A stretch of DNA of 64,000 nt from DATBGS01 sp036557885 (lineage in GTDB: Bacteria; Chloroflexota; Ktedonobacteria; Ktedonobacterales; DATBGS01). Positions within the stretch are counted from its first letter, which is position 1, and each line of letters opens with the position of its first letter. The stretch lies in the NCBI GenBank assembly GCA_036557885.1, contig DATBGS010000006.1, positions 16,369 through 80,368 on the forward strand. Reading direction: 5' to 3'. The position numbers and the translations under genes are program-made. Below the pieces are notes generated by a model that was not told the DNA's origin, searched no databases, and saw only the letters and a list, made by a program, of their open reading frames with translations. Below are positions 43,494 through 52,816 of the stretch, piece after piece.

Positions 43494-44378
43494 TCACGTC
43501 CCACCCAGCCCCGACATGCGTGCCAGTACCTCAAACAAAATGGCAAAATCCTCTTTTGCCAGGCCCATCGCGCGGGCGGCGGTGAGGATTTCGTTGGTGA
43601 GGGCCACGCTGGGCAGCGGGACGTTGAGTTCTCGACCCATTTCCAGCGCCAGCAGCAGGTCTTTCTGCATCATATTGACATCAAACCAGGCTTCATCTGG
43701 CATCTGAAGCACAAAGGGGGCGCGATACTTCAAGGAAGGCGAGGCAACCACGCTGTTGAGCAGGGTTTCCAGGGCGACCTCGCGCGGTATTCCGCCCTTT
43801 TCCGCCAGGAGCAGCCCTTCGGAGAGCGCCAGGAACTGTACCGGCAAACTCAGGTTAGTGGCGATCTTCATCAGCACCGCCTGCCCATTGCCCCCGACAT
43901 AGTTCAGCTTGGGGCCGATGTCCAGCAAGATCGGTTTGACGCGCTCAAAGGCGTGTGGGTCGCCGCCAATCATGAGGGACAGGTTGCCCTGCTCCAGCGT
44001 AATAACACTGCCCGATACTGGTACATCGAGCATCAGCGCGCCAACGGCGGCCACGCGCTCGGCCAGGGAGCGGGAAAAGGCAGGGCTGACGGTGCTCATG
44101 TCGCAGTAAATTTTGCCTGGGCCTAATCCGGCAAGCACCCCATCCGGTCCATCCGTGACCTGCTGCAAGGCGGCGGTATTGGTGACCATGCTGAAGGTCA
44201 CTTCAGACGAGGCGGCTACCTGGCGCGGAGTTTCGCCCCACTGCATGCCCGCTTCGAGCAACCACTGGGCTTTGGCTTGGGTGCGATTATAGCCGATCAC
44301 TGCATGCCCAGCATCAAGCAAGCGTTTGGTGACGCGACCTCCCATCGTCCCCAGGCCAATAAACCCCAACTGTGCCAT
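43494..44378 (-). CDS. 3-hydroxyisobutyrate dehydrogenase-family oxidoreductase
   Basis: A 294-aa beta-hydroxyacid dehydrogenase. Seen: the NAD(P)-binding FIGLGTMGG, the substrate-binding DVPVSGS, and the catalytic Lys in LMKIATN. Family members oxidise 3-hydroxyisobutyrate, tartronate semialdehyde or related acids. It is the first intact gene of the minus-strand unit with E1alpha, E1beta, M24 and E2, so it probably works in the same catabolic route. The substrate cannot be fixed from sequence. Confidence 0.9.
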   Translation of the reverse strand: MAQLGFIGLGTMGGRVTKRLLDAGHAVIGYNRTQAKAQWLLEAGMQWGETPRQVAASSEVTFSMVTNTAALQQVTDGPDGVLAGLGPGKIYCDMSTVSPAFSRSLAERVAAVGALMLDVPVSGSVITLEQGNLSLMIGGDPHAFERVKPILLDIGPKLNYVGGNGQAVLMKIATNLSLPVQFLALSEGLLLAEKGGIPREVALETLLNSVVASPSLKYRAPFVLQMPDEAWFDVNMMQKDLLLALEMGRELNVPLPSVALTNEILTAARAMGLAKEDFAILFEVLARMSGLGGT

Positions 44379-44413
44379 AGCTCACCTCCCGGCATTCGTT
44401 GGTTGCTCTCTGG

Positions 44414-44563
44414 TTATGCTCTGCCGCCTGGAACGGAAAAGATGTGTTTGCGCTGCTCACTGGGCGAGCGGTCGCCGCTGCGCAGGGGGCCGCTGATGAT
44501 CAACTGCTCGCTCTGCGCGCTAATCTGTTCAAAGGCTTTGCTGGAGCGGATGGGGTTGTACAT
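44414..44563 (-). pseudogene. Truncated GntR/FadR-type transcriptional regulator
   Basis: An ORF starting MYNPIRSSKAFEQI continues through LIISGPLRSGDRSPSEQRKHIFSV and stops after 49 codons. This matches the start of a GntR winged helix (typical pattern RSSKVYEQ, LKPGDRLPSERELAEQFGVSR), but the recognition helix is damaged and the whole effector domain is missing (family length about 220-240). It lies directly upstream of the catabolic unit, where its regulator would be expected. Read as a decayed local regulator. Confidence 0.6.
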
Positions 44564-44665
44564 GCCAGGTACCTCTCCCCAACACAGAGAGTCGCATTGG
44601 TAGGATGAACTGATGAATGGTGATGTCACTAGCCTACCATGCGAACCTTCTTCTTGTCAAGCTTT

Positions 44666-46912
44666 TTAGCGCTGAGCAGCAGGCTGCATTGGCAGGCGGC
44701 GAATTCGTCGCCCCGTTGCAGCAAAGATGGCATTGGCGACGGCAGGCGCAATCGGCGGCAGAGCAGGCTCCCCAAGTCCGGTGGGCTTGTCTGTGCTGGG
44801 GAGAAAATACACTTCAATGGTGGGCATTTCGTTCATTCTGAGCAAGGGGTAGTCGTGGAAGTTTTGTTGCTGAATCTGCCCATTTGCCACCGTGATCTGC
44901 CCGTTGAGTGCTACCGTCAGCCCCTCGACAATCGCGCCCTCGATCTGGGACTCGGCAATGGTGGGATTGACGACCAACCCGCAGGAGACAGCGCAGACGA
45001 CGCGCTGCACGCGCGCGGTGCCATCAGCCTCCACAGACACTTCAGCAACCTCCGCGACAGCAGTGGAGGAGGTCTTGGCAGAAAAGGAGCAAAAAGCGAT
45101 GCCGCGACCCCAGCCCGCAGGCAAGGGCGTGCCCCATCCGGCTTTGCTGGCGGCAAGCTGCACCAGCGCCAGGAAAGAAGGGTTGTCGCTGAGCAGGCTG
45201 ACACGCAGTTGATAAGGGTCTAGCCCACTTGCGGCGGCCACCTCATCCAAAAAGCTCTCCCGCGCAAAGATGGCGTTGGAGTAATTAAAGGAGCGCCAGA
45301 TGCCTGTCCGAACCGCCGAATTAATCTCGGAGCCAGTCACAGAGATGGAAGGAATGTTATAGGGCACGTCTGCTCCATCGGTGGCGGTTTGTCCGTCGCT
45401 GGTTGGTATGGCAACGCTGTGGCTCCAGGCGATAGGAAGCCCCTGCGCGTTGAGGGTGGCGCTCAGGTGTTGATAGGAGGCTGGCCGGTAAAAGTCGTAT
45501 TTGAGGTCATCATCGCGGGTCCAGACGACCTGAACCGGCGCGCCAATGGCTTTGGAGACCTGCACCGCCTCGGCTACAAAATCGGTCTGGGCGCGGCGGC
45601 CAAATCCTCCGCCCATGAGGGTGACGTGCAGTGTCACGTCTTTGGTGAGGAGTCCGCTTTCTGTCGCCGCCACCTGCTGCGCTGCCTGCGGGTGCTGAGT
45701 GGGCGCCCAGACCTCGCAGCGCGCGCTTTGCACATCAGCGGTGCAATTCATTGGCTCCAGCGGGGCATGCGGCATATAGGGTGTTTCGTAGGTGGCCTCC
45801 AGCGTTTTGCCGGTGGTGGCAGCCGGAGCGTTGCCGCCCGCGCTGACCAGCTTTTGCACCGAAGCCTCAAGCTGATCGCGTATCTGGGCGCTGGTGAGGT
45901 TGGCGTTTGGGCCGGGATTCCAGGTAACGTTCAGGGCCGCTCGTCCCTGAATGGCCGCCCAGGTGTTCTCGGCTACCACCGCCACGCCGCTCTTAACCTG
46001 CACTACCTGGATGACGCCAGGCACTGCGCTGGCTTTGCTGCTATCAAAGCTCTCCAGCGTGCCCCCCAGAAAGGGGCAGCGCGCAATGGTTGCATAGCGC
46101 ATCCCTGGTCTGCGAATGTCCAGTCCAAAGGTGGCGCTGCCGTCAACCTTTTGGGGGGTATCCAGGCGCGGGACGCGCGTCCCGATGAGGGTAAACTGGT
46201 CCGGCTGTTTGAGTTTCAGCGAGGCAAGTGTTGTGGGGTTGAGGGGGAGCGTGCTGGCGACTCCTGCCAAATCTCCGTAGACGAGACGCTTGCCAGTGGG
46301 GATATGGATGACCACGCCTTTTTCTGTGCGGCAGGTGGATTGCTCTACTCCCCAGGTCTGGGCAGCGGCAGCCACCAGCAAGGCGCGTGCCTGCGCGCCA
46401 GCCCCGCGCAGCCCGGAGTATGAGGCGTTGACGCTGGAACTCCCATCGGTTAATTGGTCGCCATAGCGTTCATCGGCTGGCGCCAGTTCCACCCGTACAG
46501 TAGACCAATCGGCATCCAGTTCTTCAGCCAGCAGCATGGGCAGGGCCGTCATCACCCCCTGGCCCATCTCGGATTTGCCCAGCCAAATGGTGACGGTATT
46601 GTTGGCATCAATCTGGACCCAGACATTGGGAGTAAAAGCCGCTGCTGGCTTCTTACCAGTGGTGCCCGGCTTTCCCTGTCCTTGCTTATTAAACACCGTG
46701 AAGCCAATGAGCAGGCTTGCCCCCGCCACACCACCCGTGACCGCCGAAAGCACCAGGAATTGCCTGCGGCTGAGGGCGCGCTTTTTGGCGGGGGCATGAG
46801 GCTCTTGCTCCTCAACAGCCAGGGTGGTCAGTGGCTCGCTGCTCTGCTCCGGTTGGGTGCTCTCGCCTTGCTCTGTCTCTGTGCCATTGCCCTGTTCTTG
46901 CCGCTCATCCAT
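44666..46912 (-). CDS. Molybdopterin-binding hydroxylase large subunit (isoquinoline 1-oxidoreductase beta/IorB-like)
   Basis: A 748-aa protein from ATG 46912, overlapping the upstream stop as TAATG. An acidic N-terminus precedes a Tat-like signal (SRRQFLVLSAVTGG). The xanthine-dehydrogenase-family molybdenum domain follows: LGKSEMGQGVMTALPMLLAEEL, LMGGGFGRR, and the active-site Glu in TGLGEPALPP near the end. Family knowledge: hydroxylates N-heterocycles or oxidises aldehydes, exported with its Fe-S subunit by the Tat system. No FAD subunit is present, as in IorAB, so electrons probably go to a cytochrome. Confidence 0.92.
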   Translation of the reverse strand: MDERQEQGNGTETEQGESTQPEQSSEPLTTLAVEEQEPHAPAKKRALSRRQFLVLSAVTGGVAGASLLIGFTVFNKQGQGKPGTTGKKPAAAFTPNVWVQIDANNTVTIWLGKSEMGQGVMTALPMLLAEELDADWSTVRVELAPADERYGDQLTDGSSSVNASYSGLRGAGAQARALLVAAAAQTWGVEQSTCRTEKGVVIHIPTGKRLVYGDLAGVASTLPLNPTTLASLKLKQPDQFTLIGTRVPRLDTPQKVDGSATFGLDIRRPGMRYATIARCPFLGGTLESFDSSKASAVPGVIQVVQVKSGVAVVAENTWAAIQGRAALNVTWNPGPNANLTSAQIRDQLEASVQKLVSAGGNAPAATTGKTLEATYETPYMPHAPLEPMNCTADVQSARCEVWAPTQHPQAAQQVAATESGLLTKDVTLHVTLMGGGFGRRAQTDFVAEAVQVSKAIGAPVQVVWTRDDDLKYDFYRPASYQHLSATLNAQGLPIAWSHSVAIPTSDGQTATDGADVPYNIPSISVTGSEINSAVRTGIWRSFNYSNAIFARESFLDEVAAASGLDPYQLRVSLLSDNPSFLALVQLAASKAGWGTPLPAGWGRGIAFCSFSAKTSSTAVAEVAEVSVEADGTARVQRVVCAVSCGLVVNPTIAESQIEGAIVEGLTVALNGQITVANGQIQQQNFHDYPLLRMNEMPTIEVYFLPSTDKPTGLGEPALPPIAPAVANAIFAATGRRIRRLPMQPAAQR

Positions 46913-47376
46913 TATGTGTGCTCCTGCGCGGCGCGGTGGATGGCGCGTCGGATGCGCTGATAGGTGCCGCAGCGACACAGGTTCCCAGAGAGCGCCGTGT
47001 CAATATCGGCATCGGTTGGGGTTGGATGGTTTGCCAGGAGCGCGGCGGCAGCCATAAGCTGCCCGGATTGACAGTAGCCGCATTGGGGCACTTCTTCGGC
47101 AATCCAGGCAAGTTGTAGGGGATGGCTGCGATTGGAGGATAACCCCTCAATCGTCGTGACCGCGCGGGTGCCAACGGTGGAAACAGGCGTAACACAGGAA
47201 CGCGCGGGCGCTCCGTCGAGATGAACCGTGCAGGCGCCGCACTGCCCAACCCCACACCCAAATTTGGTGCCCGTCAGCCCCAGAAGATCACGCAGCACCC
47301 ACAAGAGGGGCATGTTAGGGTCAGCGACGGTGACTGTTGAGGATTTCCCGTTGATGGTGAGCGTGATGTCGGCCAT
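46912..47376 (-). CDS. 2Fe-2S subunit of molybdenum hydroxylase (IorA-like)
   Basis: A 154-aa protein from ATG 47376 (AGGGAG upstream). The N-terminal plant-type 2Fe-2S site is CGVGQCGACTVHLDG plus a later Cys; the C-terminal cluster site is CGYCQSGQ and NLCRCGTY. This is the standard small subunit of xanthine-dehydrogenase-family enzymes. Its stop overlaps the start of the large subunit, so the two are translationally coupled. Confidence 0.94.
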   Translation of the reverse strand: MADITLTINGKSSTVTVADPNMPLLWVLRDLLGLTGTKFGCGVGQCGACTVHLDGAPARSCVTPVSTVGTRAVTTIEGLSSNRSHPLQLAWIAEEVPQCGYCQSGQLMAAAALLANHPTPTDADIDTALSGNLCRCGTYQRIRRAIHRAAQEHT

Positions 47377-47573
47377 GTGTGCTCCCTGGAGCATATATCG
47401 CCTACTTTTACTGGCTTCCTAGAATATACGTAGTGCCTGGCCGATTTCTCACTGGGGTGCCCCAACACGCTCATTGGTGATGAGCATCACACAACCCCGC
47501 TCCCATCCTGCTCTCAATAAATGGGCTTGGCCTCACTCCTGCTGCATTCTCTCCCCCATACGTCCCTGGCGCA

Positions 47574-48368
47574 GTGTTCCGGCTTTCGGTCCCTGCGTAC
47601 CGTCAACCAGCTAGCCAAGAGTTATGCGCGTGGAGTATGGAAGAAGCAGGGAGATTGGCGTACCCAGCAGAAGTAGTGGAGGCAGAAGAGGCCGCTCGAC
47701 CAATCAGCCGCAAGCTGTTTCTGGCCTCTTTCGATCACTCACAGGGTGCGGACGCGGCCCAGACGCTCATTGCCCGCTATCTCCGTGTAGCCTTTCCCGC
47801 GCTCTATCTGACCGCTGAAGGAGTAGATCAACTGATCACTTCCTCGCATAAAGCCGCCCAACAGATCATTGCCACCCCCCAGCGCCACAAGCACCTGACG
47901 GATGCTGGTCCGCAACTGGAGATGGAGGCGAAAAACTTTTGGAACGTGTTTAACCTGGATGAGCAACAGCCCCGCGCGCAAATTATTCGCCAGCTTGCCA
48001 TTGCCTTGATCTGCCGCGATTGGATGTATAAGGATGGGCGACCACGCGCAGAGGAGGAGCCACCCAAACCCTATGACCCAAGGAAGGATTGCTACCTCAG
48101 CTTTCTCTGCTACTACGCGCTTCAGGGACACACGACTGGCGTCCTTGAATACAACCAGATGTATGAGGATATTGCCCTCTTTTTACGCACATCGCCCGAA
48201 GAGCGCCTGGGCGGGCGAGAGCTTTGGCGGCCCTTGCGTGGCGCGGCAACCGATGGAACTATCCATGCCCCCTACAACAATGCGGGAAAATTGGAACAGG
48301 TCATCGCAGCGTATAACCTGCATCATCCCACCCAGAAGCCTGTTGTCTCCCCCTGGGCGGCGCGATGA
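47574..48368 (+). CDS. Hypothetical protein, about 264 aa
   Basis: Not recognised. A hydrophilic, mainly helical soluble protein rich in Ala, Glu and Arg; no signal peptide, membrane segment or repeat. Notable segments are KNFWNVFNLDEQQPRAQIIR and ELWRPLRGAATDGTIHAPY. Codon use resembles neighbouring genes and the opposite-strand frames give no family match, so it is likely real. The start is uncertain: GTG 47574 has no clear ribosome site and an ATG at 47637 (GGAG too close) is an alternative. Stands alone between the hydroxylase genes and the glycan cluster. Confidence 0.6.
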   Translation: MFRLSVPAYRQPASQELCAWSMEEAGRLAYPAEVVEAEEAARPISRKLFLASFDHSQGADAAQTLIARYLRVAFPALYLTAEGVDQLITSSHKAAQQIIATPQRHKHLTDAGPQLEMEAKNFWNVFNLDEQQPRAQIIRQLAIALICRDWMYKDGRPRAEEEPPKPYDPRKDCYLSFLCYYALQGHTTGVLEYNQMYEDIALFLRTSPEERLGGRELWRPLRGAATDGTIHAPYNNAGKLEQVIAAYNLHHPTQKPVVSPWAAR

Positions 48369-48651
48369 TCAACCAACCCCCACCGCCCGCTTTCTTCCCC
48401 ATTTTTACAGCTTTTTTTACGGAATTTTACGCCTCCTGATGCACATTTAAGCACAGACTGGACCCCCTTTGGGAGGGCTGAAGCATCCAGTCAAAGTGCA
48501 GAGTGAAGCGCGTCTAGTCTTGCTCTTGCAGCCAGGCACTGCTTCGCGGTTCACACAGCGAGTGTAAGGCACCCTCATAGCAGGGATATGCAGGCGCCTT
48601 CGCAACGCTGTGTCAAGGCACAGCACGACCTTCGTTTGAAAGGACGCGAGC

Positions 48652-49155
48652 ATGCTGCCAGCTTTTATAAAACGAATCCCCAGGCCCTTGGAGAAAGCGC
48701 GAGTCTGGCAACGCTGGCTCGCTTTGTTTGTCCTCCTTAGCCTGTTAGCGGGCATCTGCGCGGGGATCGGGGTCCATCTTGCTTCATCCCATCGGATAGT
48801 CGCTGTTGCTCCCACACGCGCCGACCTTTTCATGCGGTCAGTATTGCTGCGAGATGGTCAATTGGGCTGGCAGCAGCTCTGCCCGGAGTTGCAGGCCCAA
48901 ATCCCTCAAATCATGCTGATTCGCCAGGCAGACGCGCAGCGCGCCAGCGATCTCAGCCAGGGTTTGACCCTGACAATGCAGCCTCTGGGGGCGTATCCCC
49001 TGGCGCAGAAGGAGGTGCTGCATCTCTATCTTTTAACTGCGCATGGGCCGCACGACTTTGAAGCGCAGCGCGCCTATCTGGTGCGAACACGAGCAGGTGG
49101 ATGCGTGGCCGATGTGCAGACGATGGACCAGCCAGAAGCAGGAGCCAATTCATGA
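48652..49155 (+). CDS. Hypothetical membrane-anchored protein
   Basis: A 167-aa protein with an N-terminal membrane helix (WLALFVLLSLLAGICAGIGVHL) and an extracytoplasmic domain of about 110 residues. A FMRSVLLRDGQLGWQQLCPEL segment is reminiscent of small secreted domains of unknown function that often follow such anchors. ATG with AAAGGA upstream. Its stop overlaps the GtrA start (ATGA), placing it at the head of the 48652-57809 cluster. Function unknown. Confidence 0.7.
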   Translation: MLPAFIKRIPRPLEKARVWQRWLALFVLLSLLAGICAGIGVHLASSHRIVAVAPTRADLFMRSVLLRDGQLGWQQLCPELQAQIPQIMLIRQADAQRASDLSQGLTLTMQPLGAYPLAQKEVLHLYLLTAHGPHDFEAQRAYLVRTRAGGCVADVQTMDQPEAGANS

Positions 49156-49712
49156 AAAGCAGAGGGCCTCTCGCTGCTCGTCTCCATGACAATAGTGGCC
49201 TGGATAGGAAGTCATCTGAGCATGTGGACCACTCTCCGCAGCCGGAACACGCTTGCAGTGGAGATCAGGCAGCGCGTCAGCCTTTGACACGCCTGCTCTC
49301 TTTGGTGGGGGTGCATGTCGAGGCGGTGTGGCTGCGGCGCCTGGGCAAATTTCTGGTGGTGGGAGGCACCGGCCTGGGAGTAAACAGCGCCGCGCTTTTT
49401 CTGCTGTACCAGATGTTGTCTCTGCCGCTGGTGCTTGCTTCGGGCCTGGCAACCGAACTCTCGATTGTTTCCAACTTCTGCTTGAATGATCGCTGGACCT
49501 TTGGATGCCGCTGGCCTACCTGGGGGCGCTTCTTCAAGTTCAATCTGGTGGCTTTGGGCGGCTTGGTCCTCGCCACGCTCACCCTCTGGAGCCTGGTGAC
49601 GCTTCTGAGGATGCCCTACCTGTTTGCCAACCTGCTGGGTGTCCTGCTGGCAACAAGCTGGAACTTTGTCGTGAACGTGTTTTGGACCTGGGGGGGGGTA
49701 TCATGCCTCTGA
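49152..49712 (+). CDS. GtrA-family membrane protein
   Basis: A 186-aa protein from ATG 49152 (AGGAG upstream), overlapping the previous stop. Four hydrophobic helices from about residue 63; the family segments LGKFLVVGGTGLGVN and SNFCLNDRWTF are clear. The N-terminal 60 residues are hydrophilic. Family knowledge: flips or assists transfer of polyprenyl-phosphate sugars for glycan decoration. Neighbouring GT2 and GT39 genes fit that role. Confidence 0.85.
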   Translation: MKSRGPLAARLHDNSGLDRKSSEHVDHSPQPEHACSGDQAARQPLTRLLSLVGVHVEAVWLRRLGKFLVVGGTGLGVNSAALFLLYQMLSLPLVLASGLATELSIVSNFCLNDRWTFGCRWPTWGRFFKFNLVALGGLVLATLTLWSLVTLLRMPYLFANLLGVLLATSWNFVVNVFWTWGGVSCL

Positions 49713-51070
49713 CGATTGCTGCTGGATCAATTCACCCATTGGTTGCTATTCTCCTGCTGGGTGCCAGCGTGCTCTCGCTGCTGTTGGTCCTGCAAGCGGG
49801 GCATACCATTTACTTGATGATCTATACCTGGGATAGACCAGAGTTATATCGCAAGGCTCAGGTGCCCGCCCGCTTTCGTCCGCCCCAGAAAAGTTTTTCG
49901 GTCATCCTCCCCGCCCGCCATGAAGAAGATGTCATTCAGACCACGATTGATCGGGTCATACGCGCGAACTACCCGCTGGCGCTGCTGGAGGTAGTGGTCG
50001 TTTGCTCAGTAGATGATACCGGCACCATCAGCCAGGCTCAGAAGAAGATTGAGCTGCTGCGCCACGAGGGGGTGAACAATGTCCGGGTGATCGCTTTCAG
50101 CGATCAGCCCATCAACAAACCGCATGGTTTGAATGTGGGGTTATGCGCCACGCAGTTTGAGGTGGTGACGATTTTTGATGCCGAGGATGATATTCATCCC
50201 GACATCTTCAACGTGGTCAACACGCTGATGCTGGATGAACAGATTCAGGTCATTCAGTGTGGGGTCCAACTGATGAATTACCAGACGAACTGGTATTCCA
50301 CGCTGAACGTCCTGGAATATTTCTTTTGGTTTAAGAGCCGCTTACATTACCACGCGAAGAAGCGGGCTGTAACGCTGGGGGGCAATACGGTCTTCTTTAC
50401 CCGCGCTGTGCTTTTGCGGGTGGGGGGCTGGGATGAGCACAACCTGACGGAAGATGCCGATATTGGCATTCGCATCAGTTGCCTGGGCGAGCCGATGCGC
50501 GTGGTCTACGATGACCGCTATGTCACGCGCGAGGAAACGCCCCCCACGCTGGGGCACTTCATTCGCCAGCGCACCCGCTGGGACCAGGGCTTCTTGCAAA
50601 CCCTGCTCAAGGGCGAATGGAAGCGTCTCCCCACCAGGCGCCAGCGCTGGCTGGCCTGCTATACACTGGCCTTTCCAGGCGCGCAGGCGTTTCTGGGGCT
50701 GTATGTCTTTGCGGCTTTGATCATGATGGTGACGGTGAAGGTGCCAACGGGAATAGCTATGTTCCTGAATCTGCCGTTCTACTTGCTGATCGCCCATTTC
50801 TTTCTCTCGGTGATTGGCCTCTATGAGTTTACCCACGCGCATGGCTTGAAGCCGACGTTCAAGACGCTGGTGGTGATGACGCTCAGCTATCTCCCCTATC
50901 AATGGGTGCTCTCGTATGCGGCGGTGCGCGCCACGCTGCGGCATCTGCGCGGCATCAACAATTGGGAAAAAACCAAACATGTTGGCGCACATCGGCAAAC
51001 GCTGCCATCTACAAATAACTCTTCGCTTGTATCGCCCCTGGATCAGAGCCATTTGCATGTAGAAAGGTGA
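49703..51070 (+). CDS. Processive-type family 2 glycosyltransferase (cellulose synthase-like)
   Basis: A 455-aa membrane GT2 from ATG 49703, overlapping the GtrA stop by 10 bases. One N-terminal helix, a GT-A domain with SVILPARHEEDV, IFDAEDDIHP (D-x-D), TEDADIGIR, and QRTRWDQG (QxxRW), then three or four C-terminal helices. The D, DxD, D, QxxRW pattern marks chain-forming GT2 enzymes. Inferred product: a beta-linked polysaccharide, possibly cellulose-like, which would suit the GH5 glucanase at the cluster end; other beta-glycans are possible. Confidence 0.88.
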   Translation: MPLTIAAGSIHPLVAILLLGASVLSLLLVLQAGHTIYLMIYTWDRPELYRKAQVPARFRPPQKSFSVILPARHEEDVIQTTIDRVIRANYPLALLEVVVVCSVDDTGTISQAQKKIELLRHEGVNNVRVIAFSDQPINKPHGLNVGLCATQFEVVTIFDAEDDIHPDIFNVVNTLMLDEQIQVIQCGVQLMNYQTNWYSTLNVLEYFFWFKSRLHYHAKKRAVTLGGNTVFFTRAVLLRVGGWDEHNLTEDADIGIRISCLGEPMRVVYDDRYVTREETPPTLGHFIRQRTRWDQGFLQTLLKGEWKRLPTRRQRWLACYTLAFPGAQAFLGLYVFAALIMMVTVKVPTGIAMFLNLPFYLLIAHFFLSVIGLYEFTHAHGLKPTFKTLVVMTLSYLPYQWVLSYAAVRATLRHLRGINNWEKTKHVGAHRQTLPSTNNSSLVSPLDQSHLHVER

Positions 51071-51079
51071 GGTTGATTC

Positions 51080-52789
51080 GTGAGCGAAGAACGCTATGTT
51101 CCACCCAATCATTACCAGCCGCTCTCTGAGCCTTTCCCCATTCCCGGCATACGCGCGCGTGGGGTCGGAGAGTCGTTAGTCACAGACACCGTAGGGACGG
51201 TCAAGGGTCACATGACGCTTGCCACCCGTCTGCTGCTGATTATCTCGATGGTCACGGGTGCTCTGACGCATGGCTACCATCTGTTCGTCTATCCACTCTA
51301 TATCACTGACGAAGGCATCTATATGGAGCAGGCGTGGTCCATCTTGCGCGAGGGCCGCATGTCTCCCTATACCTATTTCTATGACCATGCTCCGGCAGGC
51401 TGGATTGTGATTGCTGGCTGGGTAAGCCTGCTGCCCCATCAGTTTGAGGCGTTTGGCGACGCGATCAATACCGGGCGCGTGTTGATGTTGATTGCGCATA
51501 TAGCGAGTATCTATCTGCTCTTTCAGGTGACGTATCGGCTTTCCCATAGCGCGCTCGCGGCCTTTCTCGCTGCTTTTCTGTTTAACTTCTCGCCGCTGGC
51601 TGTGTACTATCAGCGCCAGGTGTACCTCGATAACTTAATGGTCTTCTGGGTGCTATTGAGCCTCTATCTCATCACCAGCAACGATGGGCGTGTCATTACC
51701 TTGTTATTGAGCGGCCTGGCCTTTGGCATTGGCGTGCTGACCAAAGAAAATGCGATCTTTTTTGCGCCTGCCTTTGGCTATCTGCTCTACACCCAGGTGC
51801 GGCACTGGCCCAATTTTCGCTTTGGGCTGGGCTTCTGGATGTACGCGGCCCTGGCGACGATTTCGCTCTACTTTCTCTTCGCCACGCTAAAAAACGAATT
51901 GCTGCCCTCGCATCTCAGCTTCAATCTGAACAATCCGCCAGCCGACCACGTGTCGCTGCTCTACAGCATCTGGTGGCAGCTCCACCGCAGCCAGGGCAGC
52001 ATCATGGACCTGAACAGCTACTTCTGGGTCATTATGAAGGTCTGGTTGTCAAAAGACACCTTTATTCTGATTGGTGGCATGGTGGCGGTGGCGATCAACC
52101 TGCTGTTCGGTTTGCAGGAGCGCAAGAAGAACCAGAGTTTTCTCGTCGCCTCTTTGCTTGCCACTGGCTACGCTTTCTATATCGCCAGAGGCAGCCAGAT
52201 GTTGGAGTTCTATATTGTGCCCCTTATCCCCTTTCTCTCTATGAACCTGGGGATGCTGCTCAATCGCTGTGTTGTGGCTTTGAAAGAGGGCAGCGGAAAA
52301 ACCTTCTCGCTGGTGACGCAATGGGTCGTGGCGCTCTCTTTTATGGCGGCGCTGGTGTCTCCGGTGGGCGGCTATTTCCTGGACCATGATGAATTTGGCA
52401 AAGTGGTTCCCCACGACCTGTATAAGCTGCCGCAGACCTACATGCAGCAAGAAGAACTCGCGTATGTCCGCGAGCATATCCCACCCACTGCCCGAATCAT
52501 CATGGATGATGAACTCTGGGTTGATCTGCACGATGGAACCCCTTCCTATAAATATGCCCACTCGCACTGGAAAGCTGCATCGGACCCGGACATCCGCGAC
52601 AAGCTCTTTCACCGGGATTGGAACAATATTGACTATATCGTCATGTCCAACAAAATGGTTGACGCAATGGAACTGAACAATGGTGACGGTAGTGAAACCT
52701 GGATATTGGATGCCTTACAGCATGCCACACGTATTTGGGATCTTAAACGAGGCGATGTCGAACTTCAGATTTATCAGATTCAGCACTGA
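51080..52789 (+). CDS. GT39/ArnT-like membrane glycosyltransferase
   Basis: A 569-aa polytopic protein; GTG start after AAGGTGAGG. The first outer loop carries the acidic YITDEGIYMEQAW segment typical of GT-C enzymes of the PMT/ArnT group, and YFYDHAPAGW follows. About ten helices, then a soluble C-terminal part from about residue 430. Family knowledge: transfers a sugar from polyprenyl phosphate to a protein or glycan on the outer face. Follows the processive GT2 by nine bases. Confidence 0.86.
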   Translation: MSEERYVPPNHYQPLSEPFPIPGIRARGVGESLVTDTVGTVKGHMTLATRLLLIISMVTGALTHGYHLFVYPLYITDEGIYMEQAWSILREGRMSPYTYFYDHAPAGWIVIAGWVSLLPHQFEAFGDAINTGRVLMLIAHIASIYLLFQVTYRLSHSALAAFLAAFLFNFSPLAVYYQRQVYLDNLMVFWVLLSLYLITSNDGRVITLLLSGLAFGIGVLTKENAIFFAPAFGYLLYTQVRHWPNFRFGLGFWMYAALATISLYFLFATLKNELLPSHLSFNLNNPPADHVSLLYSIWWQLHRSQGSIMDLNSYFWVIMKVWLSKDTFILIGGMVAVAINLLFGLQERKKNQSFLVASLLATGYAFYIARGSQMLEFYIVPLIPFLSMNLGMLLNRCVVALKEGSGKTFSLVTQWVVALSFMAALVSPVGGYFLDHDEFGKVVPHDLYKLPQTYMQQEELAYVREHIPPTARIIMDDELWVDLHDGTPSYKYAHSHWKAASDPDIRDKLFHRDWNNIDYIVMSNKMVDAMELNNGDGSETWILDALQHATRIWDLKRGDVELQIYQIQH

Positions 52790-52816
52790 GCATCTTTTGG
52801 AACAAGGAGCAGCAGC

